Shown here: piece after piece, positions 1-13,302 of the stretch
Layout of the letters: every line of letters begins with the position of its first letter
Numbering within the stretch: the first letter of the stretch is position 1
Assembly: GCA_016802295.1 (NCBI GenBank)
Contig: JAESIW010000020.1
Coordinates: 4,193,710 to 4,257,709 of the forward strand
Source of the DNA: Brachionus rotundiformis
Taxonomy: Eukaryota; Rotifera; Eurotatoria; Ploima; Brachionidae
Length of the DNA stretch: 64,000 bases
Direction of reading: 5' to 3'
Made by a program: the position numbers and the translations under genes
The notes under the pieces: model-generated
The model's input: the letters and a program-made list of their open reading frames with translations, nothing else
Told to the model about the DNA's origin: nothing
Databases searched by the model: none

Positions 1-409
1 CTCTTTATCTTTTAAGCAATCAGTAGATTTCGATATTTTGGTAAATAAGCCAAAATTCTTAAAAAAATTAAAAGTTTAAGGATAAAATTTTTTATATATA
101 CACGAAAAAAAATCCTGTTTAGATAACAATTTTCTTAATTCTGATATAAATGTAAATGTGTACAATTTACTTATTTTTAATTTAAAAAAAATTGAAATAT
201 CCGCAAAATTTTAATATAATAAATAAAAAACATTTTAATAAAAATTAAAAACTAGTTAATAGTTTGCTAAAAGAATTTAATTATTTACAAATATCTTAGC
301 TTTTTTATTAGCTTAAAAATCAAGAAAATTGTAATTCTATTTACATTTCAAAATTAGTATGATTAATTTTAGGATATTTTTTTTCTCATTTATTAAAAGA
401 TTTTTTTAC
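1..409. other. Start of the large intron after Cav3 exon 9
   Basis: Intron sequence following the donor at 409-408 (-). No part of repeat III of the channel can be recognised here, so this intron is at least 400 bases, longer than most others in the gene. Confidence 0.6.
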
Positions 410-3400
410 CAATCTGGCTTTTCCAGAATATTGATTTGAATTTGTTTCAAGTTTATCTGATACTGATTTGGATAAATTAATGTCTATATTAAAAGGTTCA
501 GATTTTTTAATCACCACTGGTTTATGGTTCGAAATATTAACCACCAAAGAAGTGTCTTGACAATTAGAAATTTCCTCAAAATAAATTTTTTCGTTATCAA
601 ATAACTCCTTTTTATCCGATATTTTGTTATTTTTGGTTTTTATTCGTTCACTTTTGCTCCTAGGTCGTTTATAAACCGCTGTTGGTATTGCCAAAGAAGA
701 CGAATTTACAATCATTTTTTCATGGAAACTTTGCGATAAACGTTTCCTTCTAAGTCTATGTTTTTCATGAGAAACCAAAGTAGCTTCATTGTCTCTACTA
801 TCATTTGTAATTACAGAATCTTTTTCACTTGATAAATCAAGTATTATCTTTGGAGTCGATTTGACCAATTTTGATGAAGTTACATTATTAGCTTTTAAAC
901 AATTGGTATTTTGAAAATCGATTCTCTTTTGTAAGGCAACTTTCTTTGTTGGCAAATTATTCTTTTTAAGAATAGACTCAATTTTGGTTCGGCCAAGATC
1001 GGCTATGTCCGAACGAGCAGTCTTAAGACTCAGGTCTTTGCCATTAAAAATTTTAGAATTAGTTGAATGAGTAAGAAAACTTTGTTGGTTATTGAGCTTT
1101 TCCAATTTAACTCTTTGACTTGAAGAATCAAAAGAGAATTTCCTAATCATTTGAATATCATTTTCAAATTTAAATCGGCTTGGAAGAGGGGAATTTCTTG
1201 AGGAACTAGACGGTGTGTAAGTTGGTGTCGGGCATGTTTGAGTAATTATAGGCAATTGATTTGGCTTTTTTGCATTATTTAAATTTAGGCTAAGATTTTC
1301 GCGTTTTATTGAGCTTTTTTCAATTTGTTTTGGTTCATCATTAATTGAAATTTCTGGTGGTAACTGTTTGGTATCATTTTGATTATCTAAATTTGGTTGC
1401 TTTATCAAATTTTCTTCCGAAATGGATACTTTTGAGTTTTTCCTTGACTTTCTTCTACTATTTCTACGACTGAGACTGTGGGCGGAATTGGTATGACCAT
1501 CTCGAGTATTTTCTTCAGCAATGGCGTGCATGGCATCCTCAATTATCCTATCTTCAATAGCTTTCTTGGGTTCATCCTTTTAATTTTTTTACTCAAAGTT
1601 TAGTTTAATCAAAAGTTTTACCTCCGTGGAAAACCCTTCGACCAAAATAGCCACGAGGAGATTAAATAGAACATAATTACCAAATGTCATTAAAGCTATG
1701 AAGTAAAGAGCTGCCCAAGAGGTTGTTTTGTCCATGCCGTTGTACAATACTTCATTCCAGTCTTCTTGTGTCAGTACTTGGAAAACTGTGATGGTGGCCC
1801 ATAGAAGTGAATCGAAATTCTTGCGTTCACATACACGCTCACCACTAGGCTCTTTGACACAAAATTTGCACCCAAATAAGTTCATTCCAAGTATACTGAA
1901 AATGAAAATGAAAAGAACCAAAAGCGAAAAAAATGTGGCTACATTATCAATAGTTCGAAGCATTACCAGTAATTGTCGCCTTAATGCTGGCATGAAACGA
2001 ACCAATTTTAGAATGCGTAACAAACGAAATGTTCGCAGGACAGACACGCCACTAGGCGTGATTTGACCTGAATCACTTAACAACAACTGTTTGAAGACTT
2101 CATAACAACTTTGGGAATAAAATAAAATAAATCTCTTTGAAAAAAAATTAAAATTTTTAATTTTACCTTATTCCGACTATGATACCATCGAACAGGTTAA
2201 ATGCATTTCTAATATATCCATATGGACCATAAGAAATTATTTTTAGAATCATTTCTATAAGGAATACAATTGTGAAAAATATGTTGCTATACTCAACCAT
2301 AAGTGTTAATGAATAAGGCTTTAAACATGAATAAATTAAAAAATTAATTAAAATGTCAATTAAGGATAAAACTAAAATTAGATAATTTCCAAAAATTTAT
2401 TGGTAGAATCTTATCTATTCTCTACTCAATGTTAAATTCAAAAATTTATGAAGAATCCACCTGGTTTAAAAAAAAAACTAAAAACTTTGATTTTAAATTA
2501 TTTTTAAAATTTTAATTAATTTTGTCTTATTTTGTATTTTATTTGATTAAATTTTTATTAAACTTATTAATTTCTTTGATAAAATTCCAAATAAATATAA
2601 ATTATTAAAAAATATTAAACCTGATAGATAAAATATATTTCCAATTAAATTTTTTTTAACTTTCGTACATAAAGTTGACATAATCGAAAAAAAATTGACT
2701 TTTACCTGTTGATGATGCTCTATTCCCATACAAAACGTGTTTATCAAGATTGAGAACAAAATTGCTCTTTGAAAAAAATTTCCATCTACAAAATTTTTTA
2801 ATTTGGTGTTAAGTATGTTGATAAAAATACACAATTTTGTATTCACTAATCGATTTGAACAGCAACAAAAACAAGATAGACAACAACTTTGATTCTTTTT
2901 TTGCTTGGCTTTTCGGAGCTTGTTTTTAGTACGGCGCTCGATGCCATCAACTGGTCTGATTCCATCCGATTCCAAATTGTCTTTCAAACAACCATTTTGA
3001 CTCAAATTTGAATCAGCAGCTAACTCAGGAGTCAAAATAGTCGAATAACAATAAAAATATTCCTGATTGTCCACTGGAAGATTAGCACAATTTTCTTTAA
3101 AGTATTTAACTTGGTTAGATACATTTCGATTTAAAGCTTTAGAATTATTTGAATTAATTGAAAAAGATAAGATTGAAGAGTCGTTCAAATTTAGCATTTT
3201 TTTATGACTGATTTCGAATTTTTTTGCATGTTTACACAGCGAACATCTTTCTATATCTGACAGCATTCCTTTATTATCCGGAATTTTGCCAGAATTGGAA
3301 TCCATGTTATACGATTGATCTATGGCCTGATTTGACTCAAGGCCAGAATGGCATGATAGAGAAATTTCATTGTTCGAATTTGTTTCATACTTAACTGAAC

Positions 3401-5836
3401 TGAGCTCTGGTTGATTATTGCTGCTTTGAACTTGGTGACATTTGCATTTACAATTGAGATTAACTTGGTTTAAATTATTTAAGAGAATTCTTGACGAATC
3501 ATCTTTAGTTGTTGATTTCTTATTCAATTTGAGGGTTTTTTCACTGATACTCTTATAAAAAATTAAAATTTATCTCCAAAGGCCTGATAAAATTAATTGT
3601 ACCTTTCTTCTGTTGTTTTTGTACAAATTGTACTTTCTTAAGAGGCGTCTTTTGGTTTTGCGGAACAGATGTCCAGTGTATTTTAAAAGCTCTTCCCAGC
3701 AAGTTCCTGGTTCGCCACCAGAATCGCTTAGCAAAGTGCTACTTGAGCGGGAAAAGCGGCGTCTTTCGGCAATCATTCGCTCTGTTTCTCTTTTTTTAGT
3801 CTCGGAAAATTGGGTTGCTATTACGACTAGACACAAATTAATCATAAAAAAAGAACCAATCTATTCAGAAATTTTAAAAAAAAGGAAATATTTTTTTTAA
3901 TATATTTTAAACTTACGACAATCAAAAAAACAAAATAAATCCAGTTCCAAAACGAATGAGCATCTTGAATATAGTACATGATTGTAACCCAACTTTCCAA
4001 GCTAATAATCTTTATAAAGTGTAAATTTTGGTTATTTGTTAAGATTTGTTCAAAGTACTTGGAAAATGGCAACCCAAGCGTAGCCGATATTATCAAAAGA
4101 AATAGCTCCTTGGAAAGGATTTTTATCGCTGGGACGGCATTTGGAATAATAATGATTCCAATTAATACAAGCACGGCTTGAGTTGCTTTGTGGCAAGCGT
4201 AGAATGTCAATCGTTGAATTGCATATTCGAGAGTTATTCATAAACGCTGGAATATCAGCACATGTTGTCATGCCTCCACTTCCTTGGCTACATATAAAGC
4301 TATCTACATGCTCCGGCTTGTAGTAGGTATTTTTGAACGATTCGTCCAAAAAATCGCCCATTAAAGTGTGATTGTAGTCGAAAAAGCATCGATTGCGTAG
4401 AACGCCTTTCCACAACTGAACACCAATAATTCCAAATATGAAGAAAACAAAAAAGCATAGGAGCAAAACGTTGCCCAACATCGGCAAAGTATCCAAAAGA
4501 AGCATGACCAAAATTCTCATACCTTTAACAAATAAATTCTTAAAAATAGCCCAATGTTTAAAATTAAATAATTTAATCTAATTTTTGTTTATATTGAAAA
4601 TTGTCTTAATTAATTGTTTAGAATTTATTTAAAAATTTTTTAACTTTTAGTTACAAAACAATAATTTTCCATAAGATCTTTTTTTAAATAAATATGATTC
4701 TTAATTTTTAATTCCAATTAAATTACTAAAAAAATATATTTTTTAAACACATTATAATTAATTCGCTAGTAATCTATCATAAAATTTTAAATAAAAATAA
4801 ATATTAAAATAAAATAGTTATTTGAATTAAAAATTAATTACTAGGAACTCTATTGATGGCTCTTAATGGTCGAAGCACTCTGACTGTTCTAATTGCCGAC
4901 AAGCTTAAATTCTCCGAGGCAACAGCATATTCAAAAGTTCTTAAATAAGATAAAATTATTTATCAATTTTTCAAAAAAGATTAATTAATTAATTCTTATT
5001 TACCCAGCTAAAACAATAAAAAAATCGAGCCTGTTCCAAGAATCAGCCATGTAGGTGTCTTTTCCATAGAAGCCCATAGCCATTATCTTGACCAACATTT
5101 CAACAGCAAAAAATGCAAATATCAGGTTGTCTATTTGGGTGAGTATTTTGCATCTGGTTGAGGTACATGGATTGTCATTACATGGCTGGTACATGCCAAG
5201 TGTGATACAATTAATGATTATTATGAGCATGCTGACTCTTTCGAACCACGGCGAAGTAATCAGTTTTAAGCACCAATAGCGAGGTTTTGATTGCTGCGAG
5301 AAGTATTTAAGCGCTATGGGAACGTAGCCGGTGAACAAAACTTGCTTGTCCTCTTCCTCATCATTGTCCTCTTCTTCGTCATTATTGGCTATTTCGCTGT
5401 ATTCTTGCTCACTAGACCGGTTTTTAAGCTCTATATTTATTTTTCTTTTTAGACCATTGGAATCAAATGAAGAATCGTTTCGATTCAACTTTTTCCTTTT
5501 TTCCAAAAGCAATTCGCCTTCATCCTCATCTTCCTCGTTACTTTGGCTTCTGTCTCTGTCTAAGCGAAGGTTCATTTTTTCCTCCGAAACCTTCTGCTTT
5601 GACGACATTGAGCTTATTGAAGATTTGATAAACTCATTTGTTCTGTCTGGTTTGGTATGATTAGATAGGAAATTAGAATTTGGTTGAAATTTGTCGCTTA
5701 AATCATTCTCTCTTAAATGCTGTAATGTATTGGTTTTTTGGTTTTGAATTTTCATAGATATATTATTATTACTCTGTTCATCAACTATTGATTTAATTTG
5801 TTTAAAATTTTTAATATTAGTATTAGATTTATCCAT
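410..5836 (-). CDS. T-type (Cav3) voltage-gated calcium channel alpha-1 subunit, partial
   Basis: Pore-forming subunit of a low-voltage-activated calcium channel in the plasma membrane. Nine exons read as 5836-5004, 4939-4852, 4522-4059, 4009-3917, 3860-3603, 3551-2706, 2318-2167, 2108-1622 and 1576-410; every junction is GT..AG and keeps frame. Repeat I runs from S1 (SPWFERVSMLIIIINC) through S4 (AIRTVRVLRPLRAINRVPS) to the pore loop with SLESW. Repeat II has S4 VLRTFRLLRILKLVRF and pore TQEDWN. Both filter positions are Glu, as in the T-type EEDD filter. After IS6 comes the Cav3-type gating brake, with WEELLKYTGHLFRKTKRR. The roughly 190-residue N-terminal extension is low-complexity and acidic; the I-II and II-III linkers are long and Ser/Asn-rich. 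The first ATG in frame is at 5836, below an in-frame stop at 5854-5852. The last visible exon ends at a GTAAAA donor, so repeats III and IV lie off the left edge. Whether it is alpha-1G, H or I-like cannot be decided; invertebrates usually have one Cav3 gene. Confidence 0.96.
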
Positions 5837-5852
5837 ATTCTTCAAACGACAT
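5829..5852 (-). promoter_or_regulatory. uORF overlapping the Cav3 start codon
   Basis: The first ATG upstream of the channel start opens a seven-codon frame (MSFEEYG, then TAA). It is out of frame with the channel and overlaps its ATG at 5836-5834. If the leader is not spliced here, such an overlapping uORF would lower translation of the channel. The arrangement is seen in the sequence; the effect is inferred. Confidence 0.4.
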
Positions 5853-8800
5853 TATCGAATTTGGTTCCTTTGGTTTAGTTTGAAGAATTGGTTTTGAGAA
5901 TTTTGTTTAAAAAAATAACTCGATTAATTCTAAAGATTGAAAAGATTCTATAAAATTCGGTGAATTCAAGAGATCGATAATAGCAAGCTAACAAGAGAGT
6001 GTACTTATCGAATAAATAATCCAATATTTGCTTAAATTAATGACTTGGTTGTTGTGTTAATAAAAAAATTTTTTTTTTGCCATAATTTTTGTTATTTAAA
6101 CTATCTCTAAATATTATTGTCAATCTAATGAAAATATTGTTGACAGACGTAGGAAAAATTTATGTAATTAATAGTCTTTTTTAGATAAACTGACCAAAAG
6201 CATTATCTTAATTTAAAAATTTGGAATTATAAAATAATAAAAATGATTGTAAAGTAACAGCTATTATTTTTTTAATTTTTCTTTAAAAAAATTAGTCGTT
6301 TGATGTAAAAATTTATAAATGAGATTCCAAATTAGTTTAAACTTATAATTAAAAGAGAATTTTTTTTTTAAATCATACTATTTTAGATAAATTATTTCAG
6401 AATTATTATTTTTTATTTACCATAAAAATTGATAAAAAAGTAGCGAATTCTTGATACCATCTAGGACGCTTTTAACTCTAATTGAATTTTGTAGTAATAT
6501 ATTTTAAGTAAATTAAATCCCAAATGATCTTTTTAATTTTGTAAATTGACTGAGTTTTAAAACCAGACATATCTCTCCTTGAATCGACAACAGATTATAA
6601 ATTATAAAAATTAAACTAGTAATTATATTGCATTTATAGAGCTATAAAATTCAATAATATTAATTAAATCTTCAATTAAGTCAAACATTCACTAAAATCA
6701 AGAATCATAATAATTTAAAATCTTACTAATTTCTATTGACTTTTGGTTTGACATTACTTTCCCATTTTAAAAATATTCCTTTAATTAGATAGGAAATTTT
6801 TAGATCATTTTAAAATTTATTTTTTACCTAATTTAATTTTCATGATTGATTTTACAGCTTAATTAGACCAAGTCATGAGTAAATTTTTTTTCAACTCGAC
6901 ACAGTAATTTTAAATCTCAATTTTATGAAAAAATACAGAATAAAATAATTTTAAAATAATTGAATAATAGCTCGAGATTTGTTTAGTTCTAAATTAAAGC
7001 TATTGAAAACAAAATCGATCATAATTGTGGCTGAAAATAAGAGAATTATTTTGATACTTCTTGATAACCCAAGATACTTTTGTTTGCTTTAATTACTTAT
7101 TATTTATGTTTGATAATTCGAAATTTTTCTTAAGAACTTAAGCTCCTACTAGTTTAAACATCGTTAAATCATCATAAATCAAATAGTTTGCTTTTGCTCT
7201 TTAATAAATTTTCAAAATAAGTACTTTCCATTGATTTATTTAAATGGCTCAAGGTCTTTTTGGTTCTAATTTAAATTTTATTTATTATCAATAAATTGGT
7301 ATTGTACAGATGCCAATTTATCAATATTTTACCTTCTTAGGCTTAAACATGCAAATTCTGAAGATCCATGTACTTGAGTAGAGTGTTTTTATTGAGAAAA
7401 AAGAGTCTTATTAAGTATTTTTTTTGTCAAATTCTGTTCAATTTTATGCCTAATCTAATTCCTTTTTTAATTTTCTCGACAAAGTTAGTCATGTCTGTGA
7501 AAATCGATGACTGATAGAAACATAGTAAAGTTCTATAATTGATTTTCTCTTTCGGATCGAGTTTTTAAAAAAGAATTCCATGTCATTAACTTGAATGATT
7601 AAGTAGAGTTTTGCATTGTCGATAGCTACGAACAAACAAAGCTACAGAAAAATTTGAATGCTTTGTGTAACAAGTATTTTATGATCAAAATAGTTCCAAA
7701 TTATTGAAGAAAATAAAGACGTTTTAAAATTATTTCTTCCTCATTCCGGTCTTTGTTTAAGACACATATTTTTTTTTCAATTAATCAAATTAAATTAACC
7801 ATTTTATTACTGATTATTTACTTTATTGCTCTAAGTCAGCACCCTGAAAAAAAATATGAAATTAATTACTTTTTTAATAAAGCTTCAACTCGCTGGAAAT
7901 TAGCTTTATCCAGTGTTTGAAAAATTTTGCATCAAAGAAAATAAACCAAAATTTAGCAATAGCTTAGATGTGCTGAACCACGAGATTAAGAAATTTACTT
8001 TGTAAAAATATCAATGTTCGATGAGGCTCATTGCCAATTCTATCCAAGGTAGAATTATGATTATTTCAATACCAATACTTAATAAAATAAAAATTTATTT
8101 TGATATTTTTGATATAATTATCAGAATGCTTTTGCCACTTATCAAAAGTTACGTGTTCATAATAATCGGCTTATTAGAATAAAAATTGAAACAACTCCGA
8201 ATATCTACTCGAAAATATATGATATAATTAATTAGATACTTTTTATTTTAGATTTTTATTAGTGTTTACATCGATTCCAGGATAATAGAAGATTTTCCTA
8301 TCATCGATAATTCTCTTTTAATAAATGTATCAAAACTGCAAACTACTTAGACAATACTGCCAAAGCTATCCTGTTAATGTCATGGTTTGCTAAGTTAAGA
8401 AGATGAATATGTTTTTATTTTTTGAGAAAGCGTTTTAGCCAAGCTTCTTAATTTTTGTAATTGCAGTTTTAAAATTTGGAAAAATTGTCGGCTTCATTTC
8501 TGGAAAAAATAGATTTGTTTGATATACAATCTATCAAATCAACATCCCACATCACACTAGTATGCTTTATTTTAAGTTATACTTTAAAAACCATTGGGAC
8601 AAATTGGTAATATCTAAATGCTCAATTGAAGTTAGAATAAAATAATTAAATTAATTATTGCCATAAGCTGTTTTTCTTTCATTCGTTTCCAAATGCGTCG
8701 ATTTAAGTACAATTTTATCCAAACATTTAACCTTAATCTTTTGCCGCACTTAAACAAATATTTTGATCAATAAACTTATCATTTAATTAAAAATCTTGAT

Positions 8801-11800
8801 TTTTGTTTGTTTTTAAACAAATTTTGAATATAAACTTATAAAAGTGAATCTATCTCACATGATTATTTAGAAAATAAATAAAAAAGATTGGTTAAATCTA
8901 TGTTTTTATTGCCATTTCCATTTTAAAAGCAAATTTTAAGATTTTAGATTAAATATTGATTAAATTCTGGAAATTTTCTTTAATTTCTAAACTATTTAGT
9001 AGTTTGTAAATAAAAAACGAGACGACTTTGCATAAAATTTTAATTAAAATGTAATTTAATAAGTTTATATAAGAAATCTAAATTCTTTTGATATTATGGG
9101 ACTAAGCCATGAACCATTTAAGTTATTTTAAAACAATTTTTTATTGGAATTAAAGTTGAGAAAATGAACGCTTTACTGACAATAAAAATATTAATTTAGA
9201 AGATTAAATATTTGCGTAAAATACATGATCCTTGAAAAACATGAAGCTTTAAATTTAGTTATATATTAGTTAATTCTTTTTTTTTTAAATTTCATGTCAA
9301 AAAGAATTATTGCCAAAAACAGCAAAATAAATGAAGATCTATTAAAGACATTTGTAAAAACTTTTTTTTTATTGTTTTTTAAGTAGCATTATTTCGGTAT
9401 TTAAATGCTTTTAAAATGAGAATATTTTTCTAATTTATTTTAATTTTGAATTAATTTCAAGCTTAAGTTTATACAATCGAAATTATTGAACAAAATTTAT
9501 GGCTTATACTCATTACTTTCCGGTTTTTGTGTATATTCTCAACCAGTTTAAATCAAAAAATTTTGTTTACTTTTATTAAAAGCCATTCAGCATGATGCTT
9601 GATGTTTTACTTATCTTAATTTTGCTAATAAACTACTCACTTTTTTATGGCCCAGGGGGGTTTGATTGAGTCTTAGTTTTGAAATTTCAGAACCCTTACT
9701 GACTACAAATGTCAAAAAATAACTTGTTTTTGACACAATTTTCAATAATTTCTGACAATTTTAAAATTATTGTATTGACTATATTTTATCAATAAAAAAC
9801 CAATTTTATTTGAGATTGAGGCAATATCACAACGATATTATAATAAGTTTTACTTTTACAATTGATATTATTTTAGTTTATTTAAGCTACACGGACTATT
9901 TTATTATCAAAAATAGAGAAAAAAAATAGTCTAAAGATAAAAATATGAAACAAATATTGGATAAATAATTGAAAAATATTATATTAATTTTCACTTAGCT
10001 GACACTGATTTTAGACTTGAAATCAATGTTGTATTAATATTTATAATTGAAGGAAGCTTCAATTCAATTGTTTTTGTTATATTTAGTTTCAAAATAAAAG
10101 CTAATTCTGTTTTTTTTTTTGTACCAAATTAATTTTGGGTATTTATTTCTACCCTTTATTTAACATCATTTAACAAATATTTCACAAGAAATTATCGCTT
10201 TCAAACTAAATTTTTAAATGGTTAATGAACAAAATATTGTTTAGAATAAACTTAAATAAAATATCTAATTAAAATCATATAAATTTGTTAAATATCCTTT
10301 TTTTATAAAAAAATTCGAATACGAACTGAGCATGGAATCATTAAAAACGCGAACACAAATTTTTATTACTTTTTACTAGTTAACCAACAATATATAAAAA
10401 CAAAAATAAACTCTTATTTATTTACTTATTTTATGTCAGCTCTCAAATTTAACATATAAAAAAATCTTATTAAAGCATGAACATTAATTTCTTTTTCTTT
10501 AGTTTAATTAAGAACTCTAACAATCAATTTCTTAGGAAAAAAATTCTCCTATTAATTATGAAAAATTAATTTTAGGAAGTTTTTCTCAAATATTTTATTC
10601 TAAAATAAACTCTTCTTTTTCTCATATAGCTAAATTAAATTAGTCAAAAATTCTTCAATAATCAAATAATATTTGATTTATCTTTTTTTTTTTAAATGCT
10701 AGTAAAGTACCATTTTGAAATGAATATAAACAAAAAATAATTCGATAAATAACAAATTTGATAAGATTTTATTTACTTTAAATTGTCTGCTTTATTTGAT
10801 TCATCAATACACATATTCTTTATAATAATCCAACCTTTTCTTATTTGAGTCGATTATATTTGAAATTTATTATGCAATATTTTATTCAAATAGCTATATT
10901 TTTTACACAAAATGTTTCATAAGAATGCCTAGGTACATGTTCAAATTAGGTTCTTGGAATACGTGAAAATCAAATGCTATTCATCCCCTTTAGTATAGTC
11001 AGCTACTTTTTATTTCCATTGACATTTTAGAAATGATTTCTGTTTCCTACGGAAGTTAGATAATTAAAAAAATACCTCTGCATTGTGTTATCTATGAAAA
11101 ATACACAAATTCTAAAACACTTGTCTCTGAGATATAAAAATTTAAAATCGCTATTTTTAGGTAAAAATCGATTGATAGCTATTTGTCGACCTCAAGGCTT
11201 GAAAAAAAGAAAAAATCTGAAATTCATCAATTAAAACGTTTAATAAGTTTTAATAAAAATTTTTTTCATTGAAATATTTCATAATAAGTGCTAAATTTAT
11301 TTTAATTTTGTAAAAAAATGAAATGAATCAACAACTTATTGATCGCTTAAGGCAATCGTTTAAAAAAAATTAATTTTTAATATATTTTGATTTTTTATTT
11401 TTGCCTATTTCTCAAGAGAGATGTTGTTTGCCATGAGACACTCTTAGGGCCTAACTTTATGATACTTAATGCTAATACACATCGATTTTTGTTTAACTAA
11501 AATAAACTAATTTCAAGTGTTTATATTTTGAACAAAAAAATTATTTTTCTATCCATGCGGAAGAATTTATGCTTAAAAAAATTTAAAATAATAACGGTAG
11601 AACATTTTATGTTTACCAAATTTGATCACGCATTTAACTTCTTAGGAATAATGAAGTGACAGATTGTTTGGTAATCGATTTAAATTTAAAAGCCAAGTTT
11701 AAATAATTGATTTTTCAGCTTATTCCTAAAATTCAATGAAAATTATGGTTTTAAACAAATATGAAAATTAGGTTTTATAAATTGTTATGTATGGTAAAAG

Positions 11801-13240
11801 CTGAAAAGTTTTATTTTTGAAAATAAAATAAAATAAAATAAAATATTTGCTCCAAGCTAAAGAAGGTTCTTATTTTTCATTTGCGTTCGATCGCACTCAT
11901 TTAAAGCTTAATTACATCTAAATCAAAGCAGTTCTATTAGTTAGTAATTTTAATTAATTAAAATTGGAAAAAATTTCTAAACATAATCGATATAGTTGTG
12001 GAAAGAAATGTAATCAGATGCGATCTGGCTGAAGCTTGAATATTGCTGCTGGCATTCTGCAAAAATCGAATATAAATCTTGCTTGATCTTTTTGTGATTA
12101 AAAAACATCAATGATATAATTTTGAAAGCTAGAGAAAAAATCAATAAATTGAAAAGTTATTGTACATATAAAATTAAGATTAAACCCCCCAGGATACTTA
12201 ATATGATACTTTTGCATCCTAAAGATAAAAATTCTCCAATCTGTCATTGATTCTCACAAAAAATGCTATTTTATATTTTTGATTATTTACTTAACATTTA
12301 AAATAAAACAATTTACAAACTTTAAAAAAATTCTCATTTTCTTTTTTTAATTTAACAACATACGTTTTATTTAAAAATTATACTACAGTTTCTTGAAAGA
12401 AAACGAATGAGAGCGATTTTTAATTCTGCTAAATGGAAATAAATATATTGATTTTTTTTTATTGATAGAAAAATTTGAGCAAAAATGCCAATTTTTCCTT
12501 AAACACGTTCACATGGAAAAGCAGCATGGAACAACTTTAGAAAATGTTTTTTTAAGGCTTATTTGGGTTACCTTATTATCTTGAATTGCTATTTCCATAT
12601 ATAAAAAAAATTAATTGCAAAATAATTACAGTTCCGAACATTAGTTGAAATTGAATAAAAAATTAATAATAAAAGAAAAATCAGTTACGGCTAATAACAC
12701 CTGCTTATTTATTTAAAAAAAGGAATATGGCATGATAAGTAAATTTAAAGAATCACGCTAAATTAAAAATTAGTCTATTTTGTAAAACAAAAAGAAAGTT
12801 AGGATATCGTAATTGATAAGCAATGATAAAAATAATTGAAAATATTACGAAATAAATTTCTAAATAAAAATTTAACAAAAAGGACAAAAACAATTTTAAA
12901 ATCAGAATCAAAGAGATTTTGATTCCAAATGAAAAAAAAATTGAGAACAAATAATTGAAAATTAATAAAAAGGTGGAAATAATTATATTGATTTTTTCTA
13001 AATTGGAATATTTGAACAAGATTTTGAGATATTAAAAAATTTTATACAAATGAAATGGCGAAAACTTACTTCAAGTCACAAGGATTTTAATCCAAAATAA
13101 AATAATTGAAAATCACGAATAAAAACTAATAAAATTATAAAAATGATTCAAAATTAAAATATAAATAATAGAATCTAAATTATAAAAAAAAAGATAATAA
13201 TTAAATGAATGGAAAAAAATAAAATTTAAAAAAAAAAGGC
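5853..13240. other. Gene-free AT-rich stretch
   Basis: About 7.4 kb with no recognisable coding exon. It must hold the Cav3 promoter and any 5' leader at its left end. A pentanucleotide microsatellite lies at 11820-11844. Short open stretches near 8290-8408 (+) and 8660-8790 (-) look slightly coding but match no family I know. The 88-codon open frame at 12753-13019 (-) starts with TTG and is a Phe/Ile/Leu run expected from AT-rich DNA. Confidence 0.6.
11820..11844. repeat. (AAAAT)5 microsatellite
   Basis: Five perfect AAAAT units in tandem inside the intergenic stretch. Confidence 0.9.
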
Positions 13241-13246
13241 TTTATT
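13241..13246 (-). terminator. Polyadenylation signal of the repeat-protein gene
   Basis: AATAAA on the minus strand, 57 bases past the stop codon of the tandem-repeat protein gene. A second, unexplained GTAAGT donor-like site lies further down at about 13062-13067 (-). Confidence 0.5.
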
Positions 13247-13302
13247 AAAATCATTGAATTCATTTAATAAGATTTTTCAAAATGGAATGGTAATTGAAAA
13301 AA

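Noticed and set aside
1728..2066. Open frame on the plus strand across Cav3 exon 8
   Set aside because: Antisense shadow of the repeat II pore exon; the minus-strand reading matches Cav3 residue by residue.
9653..12196. Two GGGGGGTTT motifs in opposite orientation (about 9653 and 12186), like polypurine tracts of LTR elements
   Set aside because: No LTR ends, primer-binding site or coding remnants between or around them, and flanking similarity is weak.
12753..13019. 88-codon hydrophobic frame on the minus strand
   Set aside because: Begins with TTG, composition is almost only Phe, Ile, Leu, Ser and Asn as expected from AT-rich DNA, and it lies past the polyadenylation signal of the repeat gene.
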